Positions 52,988 through 61,252 of a stretch of 64,000 nucleotides of DNA are shown one piece after another. The notes beneath the pieces are model-generated. The model worked only from the letters and a program-made list of their open reading frames with translations, was not told the origin of the DNA and searched no databases. The stretch is from the NCBI RefSeq assembly GCF_016925615.1, contig NZ_CP070499.1, forward strand, positions 4,464,001 to 4,528,000. The letters are read 5' to 3'. The position numbers and the translations under genes were made by a program. Source of the stretch: Natronosporangium hydrolyticum. Lineage in GTDB: Bacteria; Actinomycetota; Actinomycetes; Mycobacteriales; Micromonosporaceae. Each line of letters opens with the position of its first letter. Position 1 is the first letter of the stretch.

Positions 52988-54402
52988 CCCCGCAGCAGCT
53001 CGCCGAACATGTCCTGACGGTCACCACCGACCGCGCCGGCGGCGACGCCGAGATCGAGGTCAGCGTCGACCGGCAGGAACTGGCGCTGACCCGGTTCGCC
53101 AACTCGGCGATCCACCAGCACGTCACCGACGACACCACCACGGTGCAGCTGCGGCTGCACCTCGACGGCCGCACCACCAGTACCTCCACCACCGTCAGCA
53201 ATCCAGCCGGGATCGACGCGATGGTCGACCGGGCGGTGGCCTCGGTACGGGTGGCGCCGGCCGAGCCCGGCTGGCCCGGCCTGACCCCGCCCCCGCCCGG
53301 TGAGGCCTCCGCGGCCGGCGAGGTCTTCGCGGCCGGCGGCGCCGGTTACGACGAGGCGACCGCCGACGCCGACCCGCGCGCCCGGGCGGAGCAGGTCCGA
53401 GCCTTCGTGGCCGCGGTCGGCGCCGACGCCACCGCCGCCGGCTACTGCCGCACCCTGGGCTGGCAGGGCGCATTCGTCAACTCCGCTGGGCACGCGGTCA
53501 CCGCCCGGACCACCGAAGCGGCGCTGGACGGGATCGCCCGGCAACATGGCCGCGATGGCGTCGCCCGACAAGCCGCGGTCTCACTCACCGACCTCGACGG
53601 GGCCGCGCTCGGCCGCCGGGCCGGGGCGAAGGCGGCCACCGGGCAGGACCCGATCGAACTGCCGCCCGGCGAGTACGAAGTGGTGCTGGAGCCGTGCGCG
53701 GTGGCGGATGTGCTCGCGAACCTGGCGGCGTGGGGGTTCAACGGCCGCACCTACGCCGACGGTCAGTCCTTCGCCCAGCTGGGCGAAGCGCAGTTCGACC
53801 CCGCGGTCACCATCGTGGACGACCCGTACGCCGCCGGGTCGCCCGGCCGAACGTACGACCGGGAGGGGACCGTCCGCCGCCGGCTGACCCTGGTCGAGCA
53901 GGGTGTGACCCGCGCGGTGACACACAATCGGCGCAGCGCCGCGCTGGCCGGGCCGCCCGCCGTGGCCACCGGCCACACCAGCCCGATCCCGCTGCTGCCG
54001 GGCGCCGTCGCCGGCAACCTGGGGCTGCGCCCGGATCCGACCAGCGGCGCCGGTGCCGCCGCGCCGGCCGCGGTCGACCCGGCCGCCGTGCCACTGATCG
54101 CCGGCGTCGGCCGGGGTCTGCTCGTCTCCGACCTGTGGTACACCCGGGTGCTGGACCCGAAGCGGCTGGTGATGACCGGACTCACCCGCAACGGGGTCTG
54201 GCTGATCGAAGACGGCGAGATCACCAGGCCGGTGCAGAACCTCCGGTTCACCCAGTCGTACCCGGCGGCACTGGCCCCGGGCGCGGTCCGCGGGGTCGGC
54301 CCGACCGCCCCGGTGCTGCCGACCCCATGGGGTGTGGCCTGGTGGCGGGCGCCCGGCCTGCACCTGGCCGGGTGGCGGTTCACCGGTGGCGCCGCCGGCT
54401 AA
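52984..54402 (+). CDS. TldE/PmbA subunit
   Basis: A 472-residue partner of TldD of the same fold but without the HExxxH zinc site, as expected for TldE. Typical sequences: ELALTRFANSAIHQHV, VVLEPCAVADVLANLAAWGF, GLLVSDLWYTRVLDPKRLVM, RNGVWLIEDGEITRPVQNLRFTQS. It starts within the tldD stop, so the subunits are made in equal amounts. Confidence 0.93.
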   Translation: MTPQQLAEHVLTVTTDRAGGDAEIEVSVDRQELALTRFANSAIHQHVTDDTTTVQLRLHLDGRTTSTSTTVSNPAGIDAMVDRAVASVRVAPAEPGWPGLTPPPPGEASAAGEVFAAGGAGYDEATADADPRARAEQVRAFVAAVGADATAAGYCRTLGWQGAFVNSAGHAVTARTTEAALDGIARQHGRDGVARQAAVSLTDLDGAALGRRAGAKAATGQDPIELPPGEYEVVLEPCAVADVLANLAAWGFNGRTYADGQSFAQLGEAQFDPAVTIVDDPYAAGSPGRTYDREGTVRRRLTLVEQGVTRAVTHNRRSAALAGPPAVATGHTSPIPLLPGAVAGNLGLRPDPTSGAGAAAPAAVDPAAVPLIAGVGRGLLVSDLWYTRVLDPKRLVMTGLTRNGVWLIEDGEITRPVQNLRFTQSYPAALAPGAVRGVGPTAPVLPTPWGVAWWRAPGLHLAGWRFTGGAAG

Positions 54403-54502
54403 CCCAGCCGCGTCGAAAGATCACACCCGGGTAGCCCCACTGGCGCTAGGCGGCAATGGCCGCGTAACGTGTCCCGCGATTCGGAAGGGAGCGCAGAGGG
54501 GC

Positions 54503-55309
54503 ATGACGACGGCAGAGAAGCCATCGGTGGTCGCGGCGCCCCGCGCCACCATCGGGGCCAAGACCCTACGGAAAGACCGGTGGTGGCTAGCCCCCGGGTT
54601 AACGGCTGCCGGCTTGATCGCCTGGCTCGCGTACTCAGTCACCCGCGTCTTCCAGCAAGACAACTATTGGGTGGGCGAGTACCACTATCTGACGCCTTAC
54701 TACTCACCCTGCACTTCGACCGGCTGTATCGAGGGCGCGGCGGTGTTCGGCAGATTCACGCCGGACCATCCACTGCTCCCGTACGCGATGCTCAGCCTGC
54801 CGATCCTGCTGGTCTTCCGGTTGACCTGCTACTACTACCGCAAGGCGTATTATCGCACGTTCTGGCTGTCGCCCCCGGCCTGCGCAGTGCCGGACGGGCA
54901 CAAGAGCTACAGCGGTGAGACCAAGTTCCCGCTGATCTTCCAGAACATCCACCGCTACACCTTCTACGTCGCGGCCGCGATCGTGGTGCTGAATACGTAC
55001 GACGCGATCCTCGCCTTCAACACCGAGAACGGCTTCGGGTTCGGCCTCGGCAACCTGGTGTTGCTGCTCAACGTGACGATGCTGTGGGCGTACACGCTCT
55101 CCTGCCACTCCTGCCGGCACGTCACCGGCGGGCGGCTGAAGCACTTCTCCCGCAGCCCGCTGCGCTACCGCTGGTGGACCTTCGTGTCGAAGCTCAACGT
55201 CCGGCACATGCAGTTCGCCTGGTTCTCCCTGGGTACGCTGGCGTTCGCCGACTTCTATGTCATGGCCGTTTCCGCCGGCTGGTTCAGCGACTTCCGGTTC
55301 TTCAACTAG
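54503..55309 (+). CDS. sdhC: Succinate dehydrogenase membrane anchor subunit
   Basis: A 268-residue membrane protein with about five helices, directly upstream of sdhA and sdhB. It matches the single large anchor of mycobacterial-type Sdh1 rather than the short SdhC/SdhD pair. Cys70 and Cys75 (SPCTSTGC) and Cys201-His202-x-Cys204-x-His206 (SCHSCRH) are candidate metal ligands; mycobacterial Sdh1 was reported to hold a membrane-embedded Rieske-type cluster. It passes electrons from the iron-sulphur subunit to menaquinone. ATG behind GGGAGCGCAGAGGGGC. Confidence 0.85.
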   Translation: MTTAEKPSVVAAPRATIGAKTLRKDRWWLAPGLTAAGLIAWLAYSVTRVFQQDNYWVGEYHYLTPYYSPCTSTGCIEGAAVFGRFTPDHPLLPYAMLSLPILLVFRLTCYYYRKAYYRTFWLSPPACAVPDGHKSYSGETKFPLIFQNIHRYTFYVAAAIVVLNTYDAILAFNTENGFGFGLGNLVLLLNVTMLWAYTLSCHSCRHVTGGRLKHFSRSPLRYRWWTFVSKLNVRHMQFAWFSLGTLAFADFYVMAVSAGWFSDFRFFN

Positions 55310-55332
55310 CGGCGACGAGGCGAGGCAAGACG

Positions 55333-57282
55333 ATGAAGAACATCGAACGACACCAGTACGACGTGGTGGTCATCGGCGCTGGCGGGGCGGGCCTGCGGGC
55401 CGCGATCGAGGCCCGGCTAGCCGGCAAGAAGACCGCGGTGATCTCCAAGTCGCTCTTTGGCAAGGCGCACACGGTGATGGCCGAGGGCGGCGCCGCGGCG
55501 GCGATGGGCAACGTCAACAGCAACGACAGTTGGCGGGTCCACTTCCGGGACACCATGCGCGGCGGGAAGTTCCTCAACAACGTCCGGATGGCCGAACTGC
55601 ACGCCCAGGAGGCGCCGCAACGGATCTGGGAGCTGGAGACCTACGGCGCCCTCTTCGACCGGACCAAAGACGGAAAGATCTCGCAGCGGAACTTCGGCGG
55701 CCACGAATATCCGCGACTGGCCCACGTCGGCGACCGCACCGGCCTGGAGCTGATCCGGACCCTGCAACAAAAGATCGTCTCGCTACAGCAGGAGGATTTC
55801 GCCGCCACCGGCAGCTACGACGCCCGGCTGAAGGTCTTCGACGAGACCACTATCACCGAGCTGCTGCGCGATGGCGAGCGGATCGCCGGGGCGTTCGGCT
55901 ACCGGCGGGAGACCGGCGAGTTCCTCCTCTTCGAGACCCCCGCGGTGGTGCTCGCCACCGGCGGCATCGGCAAGTCCTACAAGGTCACCTCGAACTCCTG
56001 GGAGTACACCGGCGACGGGCACGCGCTGGCGATGCGGGCCGGCGGCACGCTGATCAACATGGAGTTCGTGCAGTTCCACCCCACCGGCATGGTGTGGCCG
56101 CCCAGCGTCAAGGGCATCCTGGTCACCGAGTCGGTGCGGGGCGACGGCGGCGTGCTGACCAACAAAGACGGCAAGCGGTTCATGTTCGACTACGTGCCCG
56201 CGGTCTTCCGCAACTACTACGCGGAGACCCCGGAGGAGGCCGACGGCTGGTACGAAGATCCGGACAACCATCGCCGCCCGCCGGAGCTACTCCCCCGCGA
56301 CGAGGTCGCCCGGGCGATCAACTCCGAGGTGAAGGCGGGCCGCGGCAGCCCCGCCGGCGGAGTCTTCCTCGACGTCTCCGGCCGGCTGAGCGCCGAGGTG
56401 ATCCGCAAGAAGCTGCCGTCGATGTACCACCAGTTCAAGGAGCTGGCCGACGTCGACATCACCGCGCAGCCGATGGAGGTCGGGCCGACCTGCCACTACG
56501 TCATGGGCGGCATCGAGGTCGAGGCCGACTCCGCCGCCGCGGTGGGCGAGGTCGAAGGGCTCTTCGCCGCCGGTGAGGTCGCCGGCGGCATGCACGGCTC
56601 GAACCGGCTCGGCGGTAACTCCCTTTCGGACCTGCTGGTCTTCGGCAAGCGGGCCGGCGAGCACGCCGCCGCGTACGCCGACAACTTCCCGCTCAGCGGT
56701 GGCCCCGGTGGCCGGTCGCAACGGCCGAAGGTCGCCGAAGCAGAGGTCACCGCGGCGATGGACGCGGCGCTGGCGCCGCTGTCCCGCGAAGGCGGCGAGA
56801 ACCCGTACACCCTGCAGCAGGACCTGCAGGACGTGATGAACAGTCTGGTCGGCATCATCCGCCGCAAGGGTGAGCTGACCGACGCCCTGGGGCGCCTCGC
56901 CGAGCTACGGGAACGGGTCGCGAAGGTCGGCGCCGCCGGCGGCCGGCAGTACAACCCCGGCTGGCACCTCGCCCTGGACCTGCGCAACATGCTGGTGGTC
57001 TCGGAGTGCATCGCCCGGGCAGCGCTGACCCGGGACGAGTCCCGCGGCGGACACACCCGCGAAGACTTCCCGGAGATGGACCCGAGCTGGCGCCGGGTCA
57101 ACCTGGTCTGCGCGCTGACCGCAGACGGCGGAGTGTCGCTGGCCCAGCAGCCGGTGCCGGAGCTGCCGCCGGAGCTGGCGGGGCTGTTCGACCGCGACGA
57201 GCTCGCCAAGTATTACACCGAGGAAGAGCTTCCCCCCGCGGCCAGCGGGTCGGACTCGGCAGAGAAGGAGAGCACCCGATGA
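55333..57282 (+). CDS. sdhA: Succinate dehydrogenase flavoprotein subunit
   Basis: A 649-residue flavoprotein that oxidises succinate to fumarate in the TCA cycle. FAD-binding VVVIGAGGAGLRAAIEARLA, the covalent-FAD His46 in KAHTVMAEGG, substrate-site HPTG (VQFHPTGMVWP) and the flavin-capping LFAAGEVAGGMHGSNRLGGNS are present. 23 bp after sdhC; its end overlaps sdhB by ATGA. Confidence 0.96.
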   Translation: MKNIERHQYDVVVIGAGGAGLRAAIEARLAGKKTAVISKSLFGKAHTVMAEGGAAAAMGNVNSNDSWRVHFRDTMRGGKFLNNVRMAELHAQEAPQRIWELETYGALFDRTKDGKISQRNFGGHEYPRLAHVGDRTGLELIRTLQQKIVSLQQEDFAATGSYDARLKVFDETTITELLRDGERIAGAFGYRRETGEFLLFETPAVVLATGGIGKSYKVTSNSWEYTGDGHALAMRAGGTLINMEFVQFHPTGMVWPPSVKGILVTESVRGDGGVLTNKDGKRFMFDYVPAVFRNYYAETPEEADGWYEDPDNHRRPPELLPRDEVARAINSEVKAGRGSPAGGVFLDVSGRLSAEVIRKKLPSMYHQFKELADVDITAQPMEVGPTCHYVMGGIEVEADSAAAVGEVEGLFAAGEVAGGMHGSNRLGGNSLSDLLVFGKRAGEHAAAYADNFPLSGGPGGRSQRPKVAEAEVTAAMDAALAPLSREGGENPYTLQQDLQDVMNSLVGIIRRKGELTDALGRLAELRERVAKVGAAGGRQYNPGWHLALDLRNMLVVSECIARAALTRDESRGGHTREDFPEMDPSWRRVNLVCALTADGGVSLAQQPVPELPPELAGLFDRDELAKYYTEEELPPAASGSDSAEKESTR

Positions 57283-58322
57283 GCAAGCGTGAGTTCCGGA
57301 TCTGGCGGGGCGACACCGAGGGTGGCGAGCTGACCGACTACCAGGTCGAGGTCAACGAGGGTGAGGTCGTCCTCGACGTCATTCACCGGTTGCAGGCCAC
57401 CCAGACCCCCGACCTCGCCTGCCGGTGGAACTGCAAGGCCGGCAAGTGCGGCTCCTGCTCGGTGGAGATCAACGGCAAGCCGCGGCTCGCGTGCATGACC
57501 CGGATGTCCACCTTCGAGGAGGAAGAGACGGTGACGGTGACGCCGCTGCGCACCTTCCCGATCATCCGCGACCTGGTCACCAACGTCTCCTATAACTACA
57601 CCAAGGCCCGGGAGACCCCGGCGTTCGCCCCACCGCCGGAGCTGGCCCCGGGCGAATACCGGATGCAGCAGGTCGATGTGGAGCGCTCGCAGGAGTTCCG
57701 CAAGTGCATCGAGTGCTTCCTGTGCCAGACGGTGTGCCACGTGATCCGCGACCACGAGGAGAACAAAGAGGCGTTCTCCGGCCCGCGAATGTTCATCCGC
57801 GCCGCGGAGCTGGACATGCACCCACTGGACGACCGCACCGACCGGGCCGAGCAGGCCAGCCACCAGCAGGGCATCGGTTACTGCAACATCACCAAGTGCT
57901 GCACCGAGGTGTGCCCGGAGCACATTAAAATTACCGATAACGCCATCATTCCGATGAAGGAGCGGGTGGTGGATCGGCGGTATGATCCGCTGGTCTGGCT
58001 CGGTCGCAAGATTCTCCGGAGGGATCAGGTGGAGCAGCAAGCAACGGCGGGCAGCGCCGCCGCGGGTGTCTCAGGCAGCCCGGGAACCCCGGGCGGGGAG
58101 GCAGGGCCGGTCCACTACGCGGCCGAACCCACTCCCGGTGGCCTGAGCTTCGCGCAGGAGATCCCGGCACCGCAGCCACCGGTGCTAGACGCGGACGGCA
58201 AGCTGCCGATGACGGAGACCCGCTTCGACAAGCCCGGTCCGGCCTCGCCATTCGGCGAGGATGTCACCTTCCCGGTCGACCCGCAGCAGCTCAACTACCG
58301 GTACTGGCAGGCGCAGGCCTGA
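57279..58322 (+). CDS. sdhB: Succinate dehydrogenase iron-sulphur subunit
   Basis: A 347-residue electron-transfer subunit. The [2Fe-2S] ligands are Cys52, Cys57, Cys60 and Cys72 (WNCKAGKCGSC, then LAC). The second domain has CIECFLCQTVC and YCNITKCCTEVCPEH for the [4Fe-4S] and [3Fe-4S] clusters. It is about 100 residues longer than most SdhB; the extra C-terminal part is Pro/Gly/Ala-rich and low in complexity (GSAAAGVSGSPGTPGGEAG). Confidence 0.95.
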   Translation: MSKREFRIWRGDTEGGELTDYQVEVNEGEVVLDVIHRLQATQTPDLACRWNCKAGKCGSCSVEINGKPRLACMTRMSTFEEEETVTVTPLRTFPIIRDLVTNVSYNYTKARETPAFAPPPELAPGEYRMQQVDVERSQEFRKCIECFLCQTVCHVIRDHEENKEAFSGPRMFIRAAELDMHPLDDRTDRAEQASHQQGIGYCNITKCCTEVCPEHIKITDNAIIPMKERVVDRRYDPLVWLGRKILRRDQVEQQATAGSAAAGVSGSPGTPGGEAGPVHYAAEPTPGGLSFAQEIPAPQPPVLDADGKLPMTETRFDKPGPASPFGEDVTFPVDPQQLNYRYWQAQA

Positions 58323-58416
58323 ACGATCGTGGTGGTCCCGTCGGCCGGACCGGGTGCTGGGTCACCTGATCCGGCCGATGCTGCCGGTCGGCCGGACCGC
58401 GCTGCTCCCCGCGAAC

Positions 58417-58857
58417 TCAGTGGGCTGGCGCCGGCAGCAGGCCGTGGATAGCCGCCAGGATCGGTGCGTCCGCCGGCAGCCAGGCGACGCTGTCGAAACG
58501 GTCCGGCGCCAACCAGCGCAGTTCGGCATGCTCCAATGGTTGCGGCTCAGCCTCCCCGACCAACGTAGCGAGATAGACCTTCAACACCGCCTCCCGGCCC
58601 GGGATGGGGACGGTCGGTCCGATCTGGTCTCCGACTATCACCGGCACCGCCAGCTCCTCCCGGCACTCACGCAGCAGCGCGTCCCGCTCAGACTCCCCTG
58701 GCTCGACCTTGCCGCCCGGCAGCTCCCACCAACCCGCCAGCTCGGGCGGCCGAGCCCGGGCGCAGGCGAGCAGTCGGCCCGCCCTGATGAGGGCGGCACC
58801 GACGATAACCGGGAGCAGACTCGTCCGTTCGTTGCGCACGAGAGACAACAGTGCCAC
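58417..58857 (-). CDS. Nudix hydrolase (MutT-like)
   Basis: A ~146-residue Nudix enzyme. The Nudix box is GGKVEPGESERDALLRECRE followed by ELAV, which fits G-x5-E-x7-R-E-x2-E-E. The pattern VGAALIRAGRLLACAR and ELAGWWELPGGK is that of MutT/CTP-pyrophosphohydrolase proteins that clean oxidised nucleotides. The start is uncertain: GTG at 58857 or 58839; the frame stays open to 59037 but the upstream part is not Nudix-like. Confidence 0.88.
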   Translation of the reverse strand: MALLSLVRNERTSLLPVIVGAALIRAGRLLACARARPPELAGWWELPGGKVEPGESERDALLRECREELAVPVIVGDQIGPTVPIPGREAVLKVYLATLVGEAEPQPLEHAELRWLAPDRFDSVAWLPADAPILAAIHGLLPAPAH

Positions 58858-59017
58858 AGAATCTGTCGGGTCGGCCGCGTCCGGTGTCCCAATGGTGCCC
58901 GGACGCCGGAAATGTAGCCGTGGACAGGACGCCGGCCTCCCGGCAGACTGAGGGCGAGGGTGACAGTTCGGCGACAAATTGGCCACAAGCCAGCAACGGC
59001 GTCCGGGGAGGGTTAGC

Positions 59018-59347
59018 ATGCGCGCATCCTGGGACACCAGACGTGACGACTACTTACACGACGCGCTGGCGCTACTCGACGGGTGGACCCGCGAGGATCG
59101 GGAACTCACCCGCACCCTACCGATAGACGACAACCAGCACGCAGCGCTCACCGAGCGGATCAAGGTCGCCGCGGATGCGCTGCAGTGCCGCCCGGAGATC
59201 CGTCGAGTCGACGGCGAGACCCGGATCCGGCTCAGCACCCCCGACTCGGCTGGCCTCACCGACGGGACAGTCGCGCTCGCCGCGCGCATCGAGACCGCCT
59301 ACCAGACCGTCACCGGTCAGCTTAACAACGGCGCCCCCCGACCCTGA
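59018..59347 (+). CDS. Degenerate pterin carbinolamine dehydratase-like protein
   Basis: A 109-residue protein whose C-terminal half (PEIRRVDGETRIRLSTPDSA, then GLTDGTVALAARIE) aligns by eye with 4a-carbinolamine dehydratases (HHPEI...V.V.L.THD..GLT..D..LA..ID). The catalytic HHP is CRP here and the second THD is TPD, so the active-site His residues are missing. It may be a non-catalytic relative. ATG behind GGGGAGGG. Confidence 0.6.
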   Translation: MRASWDTRRDDYLHDALALLDGWTREDRELTRTLPIDDNQHAALTERIKVAADALQCRPEIRRVDGETRIRLSTPDSAGLTDGTVALAARIETAYQTVTGQLNNGAPRP

Positions 59348-59379
59348 GGCTGACTCCCCAGCGCCGGCGCGGCGACAAT

Positions 59380-59646
59380 TCACCGCTGGTACGCGTCACG
59401 GCGATGGCGGATGGCGACGACTCGGACCACGACCCGATCCTCATAGATCTGATAGATGACTCGAAACTCGCCACGACGGGCCGAGTAGTGGCCCGCCAGT
59501 TGATCACGCAGGGCCTTGCCCACCCGGTGCGGATGTTCGCTGAGCGGGCCCCGGATGAATTCCCAGCAGGCCACCGCGGCGACCTCGGGCAGATCTTTTA
59601 CCAACGCCCTCCGGGCCGCCCTGGTCAGCTCGATCCGGTAGGTCAC
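59380..59646 (-). CDS. RelE/ParE-family toxin
   Basis: An 88-residue toxin of the RelE superfamily: YRIELTRAARRALVKDLPEV, then RVGKALRDQLAGHYSARRGEFRVIYQI and VRVVAIRHRRDAY. These proteins cut mRNA on the ribosome. GTG start overlapping the antitoxin stop as GTGA. Confidence 0.92.
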   Translation of the reverse strand: MTYRIELTRAARRALVKDLPEVAAVACWEFIRGPLSEHPHRVGKALRDQLAGHYSARRGEFRVIYQIYEDRVVVRVVAIRHRRDAYQR

Positions 59647-59927
59647 CGCGGCAACCGCCCGTGGGCGCGCATCTCCTCAGTCACCTCTTCGAGGCTGAAT
59701 ACCTCGCCCTGCTCCGCTTCGGCCGTTGCTGCCCGGATCTCGCGGACCAGCTCCGGATCGCTCAGGATGTCGAGCGTCTCCATGATCGAGTCGTAGTCGT
59801 CCGCGCTCATGATCACCGCCGCCCGCCGCCCCTTTCGCGTCACCTCCACCCGCTCATGAGTGCGCACAGCCTCGTCGACCAGGCGGGAGAGGTTGGCTCT
59901 GGCCTCGGCGAGCGGGATTGTCGTCAT
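59643..59927 (-). CDS. Phd/YefM-family antitoxin
   Basis: A 94-residue antitoxin: IPLAEARANLSRLVDEAVRT, HERVEVTRKGRRAAVIMSAD and a C-terminal helical tail that would neutralise the toxin. ATG at 59927; earlier in-frame starts are less likely. Its start overlaps a TCATGTACATGA palindrome, a probable autoregulatory operator. Confidence 0.92.
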   Translation of the reverse strand: MTTIPLAEARANLSRLVDEAVRTHERVEVTRKGRRAAVIMSADDYDSIMETLDILSDPELVREIRAATAEAEQGEVFSLEEVTEEMRAHGRLPR

Positions 59928-59935
59928 GTACATGA
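59924..59935. promoter_or_regulatory. Operator-like palindrome at the antitoxin start
   Basis: TCATGTACATGA is a perfect 12-bp palindrome spanning the antitoxin ATG, matching the usual site of Phd-type autorepression. Confidence 0.5.
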
Positions 59936-59999
59936 TTCTAGCGCACATGCCCGGGGAAAGTCCTTCGCGCTGGCTGGCGACCGCCTATACGCTCCCGCC

Positions 60000-60734
60000 A
60001 TGATCGATGATCCATACCGGGACACCGAGCTCGTCGAGCTCTACGACGTAGACAACCCCGACGGGCCGGACCGTGCGTACTATCGGGCGCTCGCCGGCGA
60101 AATCGGCGCCGAGAAGATCATCGACCTGGGCTGCGGCACCGGGCTGCTGACCCGGTCGCTGTGCACCCCGGGCCGTACCGTCATCGGGATAGACCCGAGC
60201 GCCACCATGCTCGACCACGCCCGCAAGCAGCCCGGCGCGGACGCGGTCAGCTGGATCCTGGGGGACGCGGCGGCGATCCCGCCGACCGGCGACGCCGACC
60301 TAGCCATCTCCACCGCCAACGCGATGATGCACGTCCGCCCGGCGGCGCTGCCGGCCACGCTCGCCGCCCTCGCCGCCGCCCTCCGACCCGGCGGCACCCT
60401 CAGCTTCGAGAGCCGCCAACCGGCGTACCGGCAGTGGGAAGAATGGACTCCGGATGCCACCTACGGCGAGCGGGTCATACCGGCGGGGCTGCTACGCGAG
60501 TGGCTGGTGGTCACCGAGGTGGCCGACGGGCGGGTGGTCTTCGACGCCCACAACGTCTTCCCGGACGGCGAAGACCGGGTCTACACCTCCGTGCTCTACT
60601 TCCGCGACGAGGCCGAGTTCCGCCGGGAACTCGCGGCGGCCGGCTTCGCCGACATCACCGTCGCCGGCGACTGGCACGGCGGACCGGCCCTGGACACCTC
60701 CCGCATCCTGGTCTTCCGGGCAGCCCGGGCCTAA
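60000..60734 (+). CDS. Class I SAM-dependent methyltransferase
   Basis: A 244-residue Rossmann-fold methyltransferase. Motif I is KIIDLGCGTGLLTRSL, followed by VIGIDPSATMLDHARKQ and LRPGGTLSFESR. The acceptor is unknown. It faces away from the Phd/RelE pair. A palindromic repeat begins 7 bp after its stop. Confidence 0.92.
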   Translation: MIDDPYRDTELVELYDVDNPDGPDRAYYRALAGEIGAEKIIDLGCGTGLLTRSLCTPGRTVIGIDPSATMLDHARKQPGADAVSWILGDAAAIPPTGDADLAISTANAMMHVRPAALPATLAALAAALRPGGTLSFESRQPAYRQWEEWTPDATYGERVIPAGLLREWLVVTEVADGRVVFDAHNVFPDGEDRVYTSVLYFRDEAEFRRELAAAGFADITVAGDWHGGPALDTSRILVFRAARA

Positions 60735-60740
60735 CCCTTT

Positions 60741-60805
60741 GGGTTGATCATGGACCTAGGTACATGGATGGGGCCCATTCTGGTCCCAAACCTCATGGTC
60801 AACCC
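60741..60805. repeat. Dispersed palindromic repeat, copy 3
   Basis: GGGTTGATCATG and CATGGTCAACCC form the outer arms (one mismatch). The left half shares TTGATCATGGACCTAGGTAC with copy 1 at 27606. It lies just after a stop codon, like the other two copies. Confidence 0.8.
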
Positions 60806-60917
60806 ACGCGCGGCGGGGGGCGGCCCTGGACGGAGGCGCTGCCCAACCAGTTACGCCGCCCTCCGATCCGACGCTCTCCGCGAAGCTGTCCCCGACGTCG
60901 CTCGGCACCTCAGCCCC

Positions 60918-60997
60918 CTTGGTGGGTTGAGTGGTGATCCACTAGGGCGACAAACCAGGCTGAACCTGACAGATCAGGCGCCACTCAGCCCACCAAG
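60918..60997. repeat. 80-bp imperfect hairpin in an intergenic region
   Basis: CTTGGTGGGTTGAGTGG at the left pairs with CCACTCAGCCCACCAAG at the right, with one G-U type mismatch in 17, and GATC occurs in both arms further in. Could be a small inverted-repeat element, a structured RNA or a remnant of one. Confidence 0.5.
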
Positions 60998-61252
60998 AGA
61001 TAGATGCTCGCCGGCGCGGGCGAGATAGTAACGGCTATCGTCGCCCCCTTGCGGCTCAGTCAAATGAGGCGAGCTGCCCGGAGCCGATTCTGCAGCGATT
61101 TCCCCCGACAACCCGGCCGCTGGCAGATGCCTAAGCAAACCCCGTAGCCCCACCTGAGCTGCGGCGACGCCTGATGATCACGTGACCCGAGCTAGCCAGC
61201 AGAGTCCTACGGCCGCCCCGATCAGTGCAGAACCGTAGGCATCGCCGCCGGC
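60998..61252. other. Intergenic region downstream of ychF, nothing recognised
   Basis: With the hairpin and repeat to its left this forms a 518-bp gene-free stretch between the methyltransferase (+) and ychF (-). No coding frame, tRNA or clear terminator was seen in this part. Confidence 0.4.

Noticed and set aside
52015..54402. A 795-codon gene covering tldD and tldE
   Set aside because: The first 323 codons are a shadow of tldD in another frame; tldE proper starts at the ATGA overlap at 52984.
54403..54502. Riboswitch or attenuator upstream of sdhC
   Set aside because: The 100-bp leader shows no extended stem, conserved aptamer-like sequence or leader peptide.
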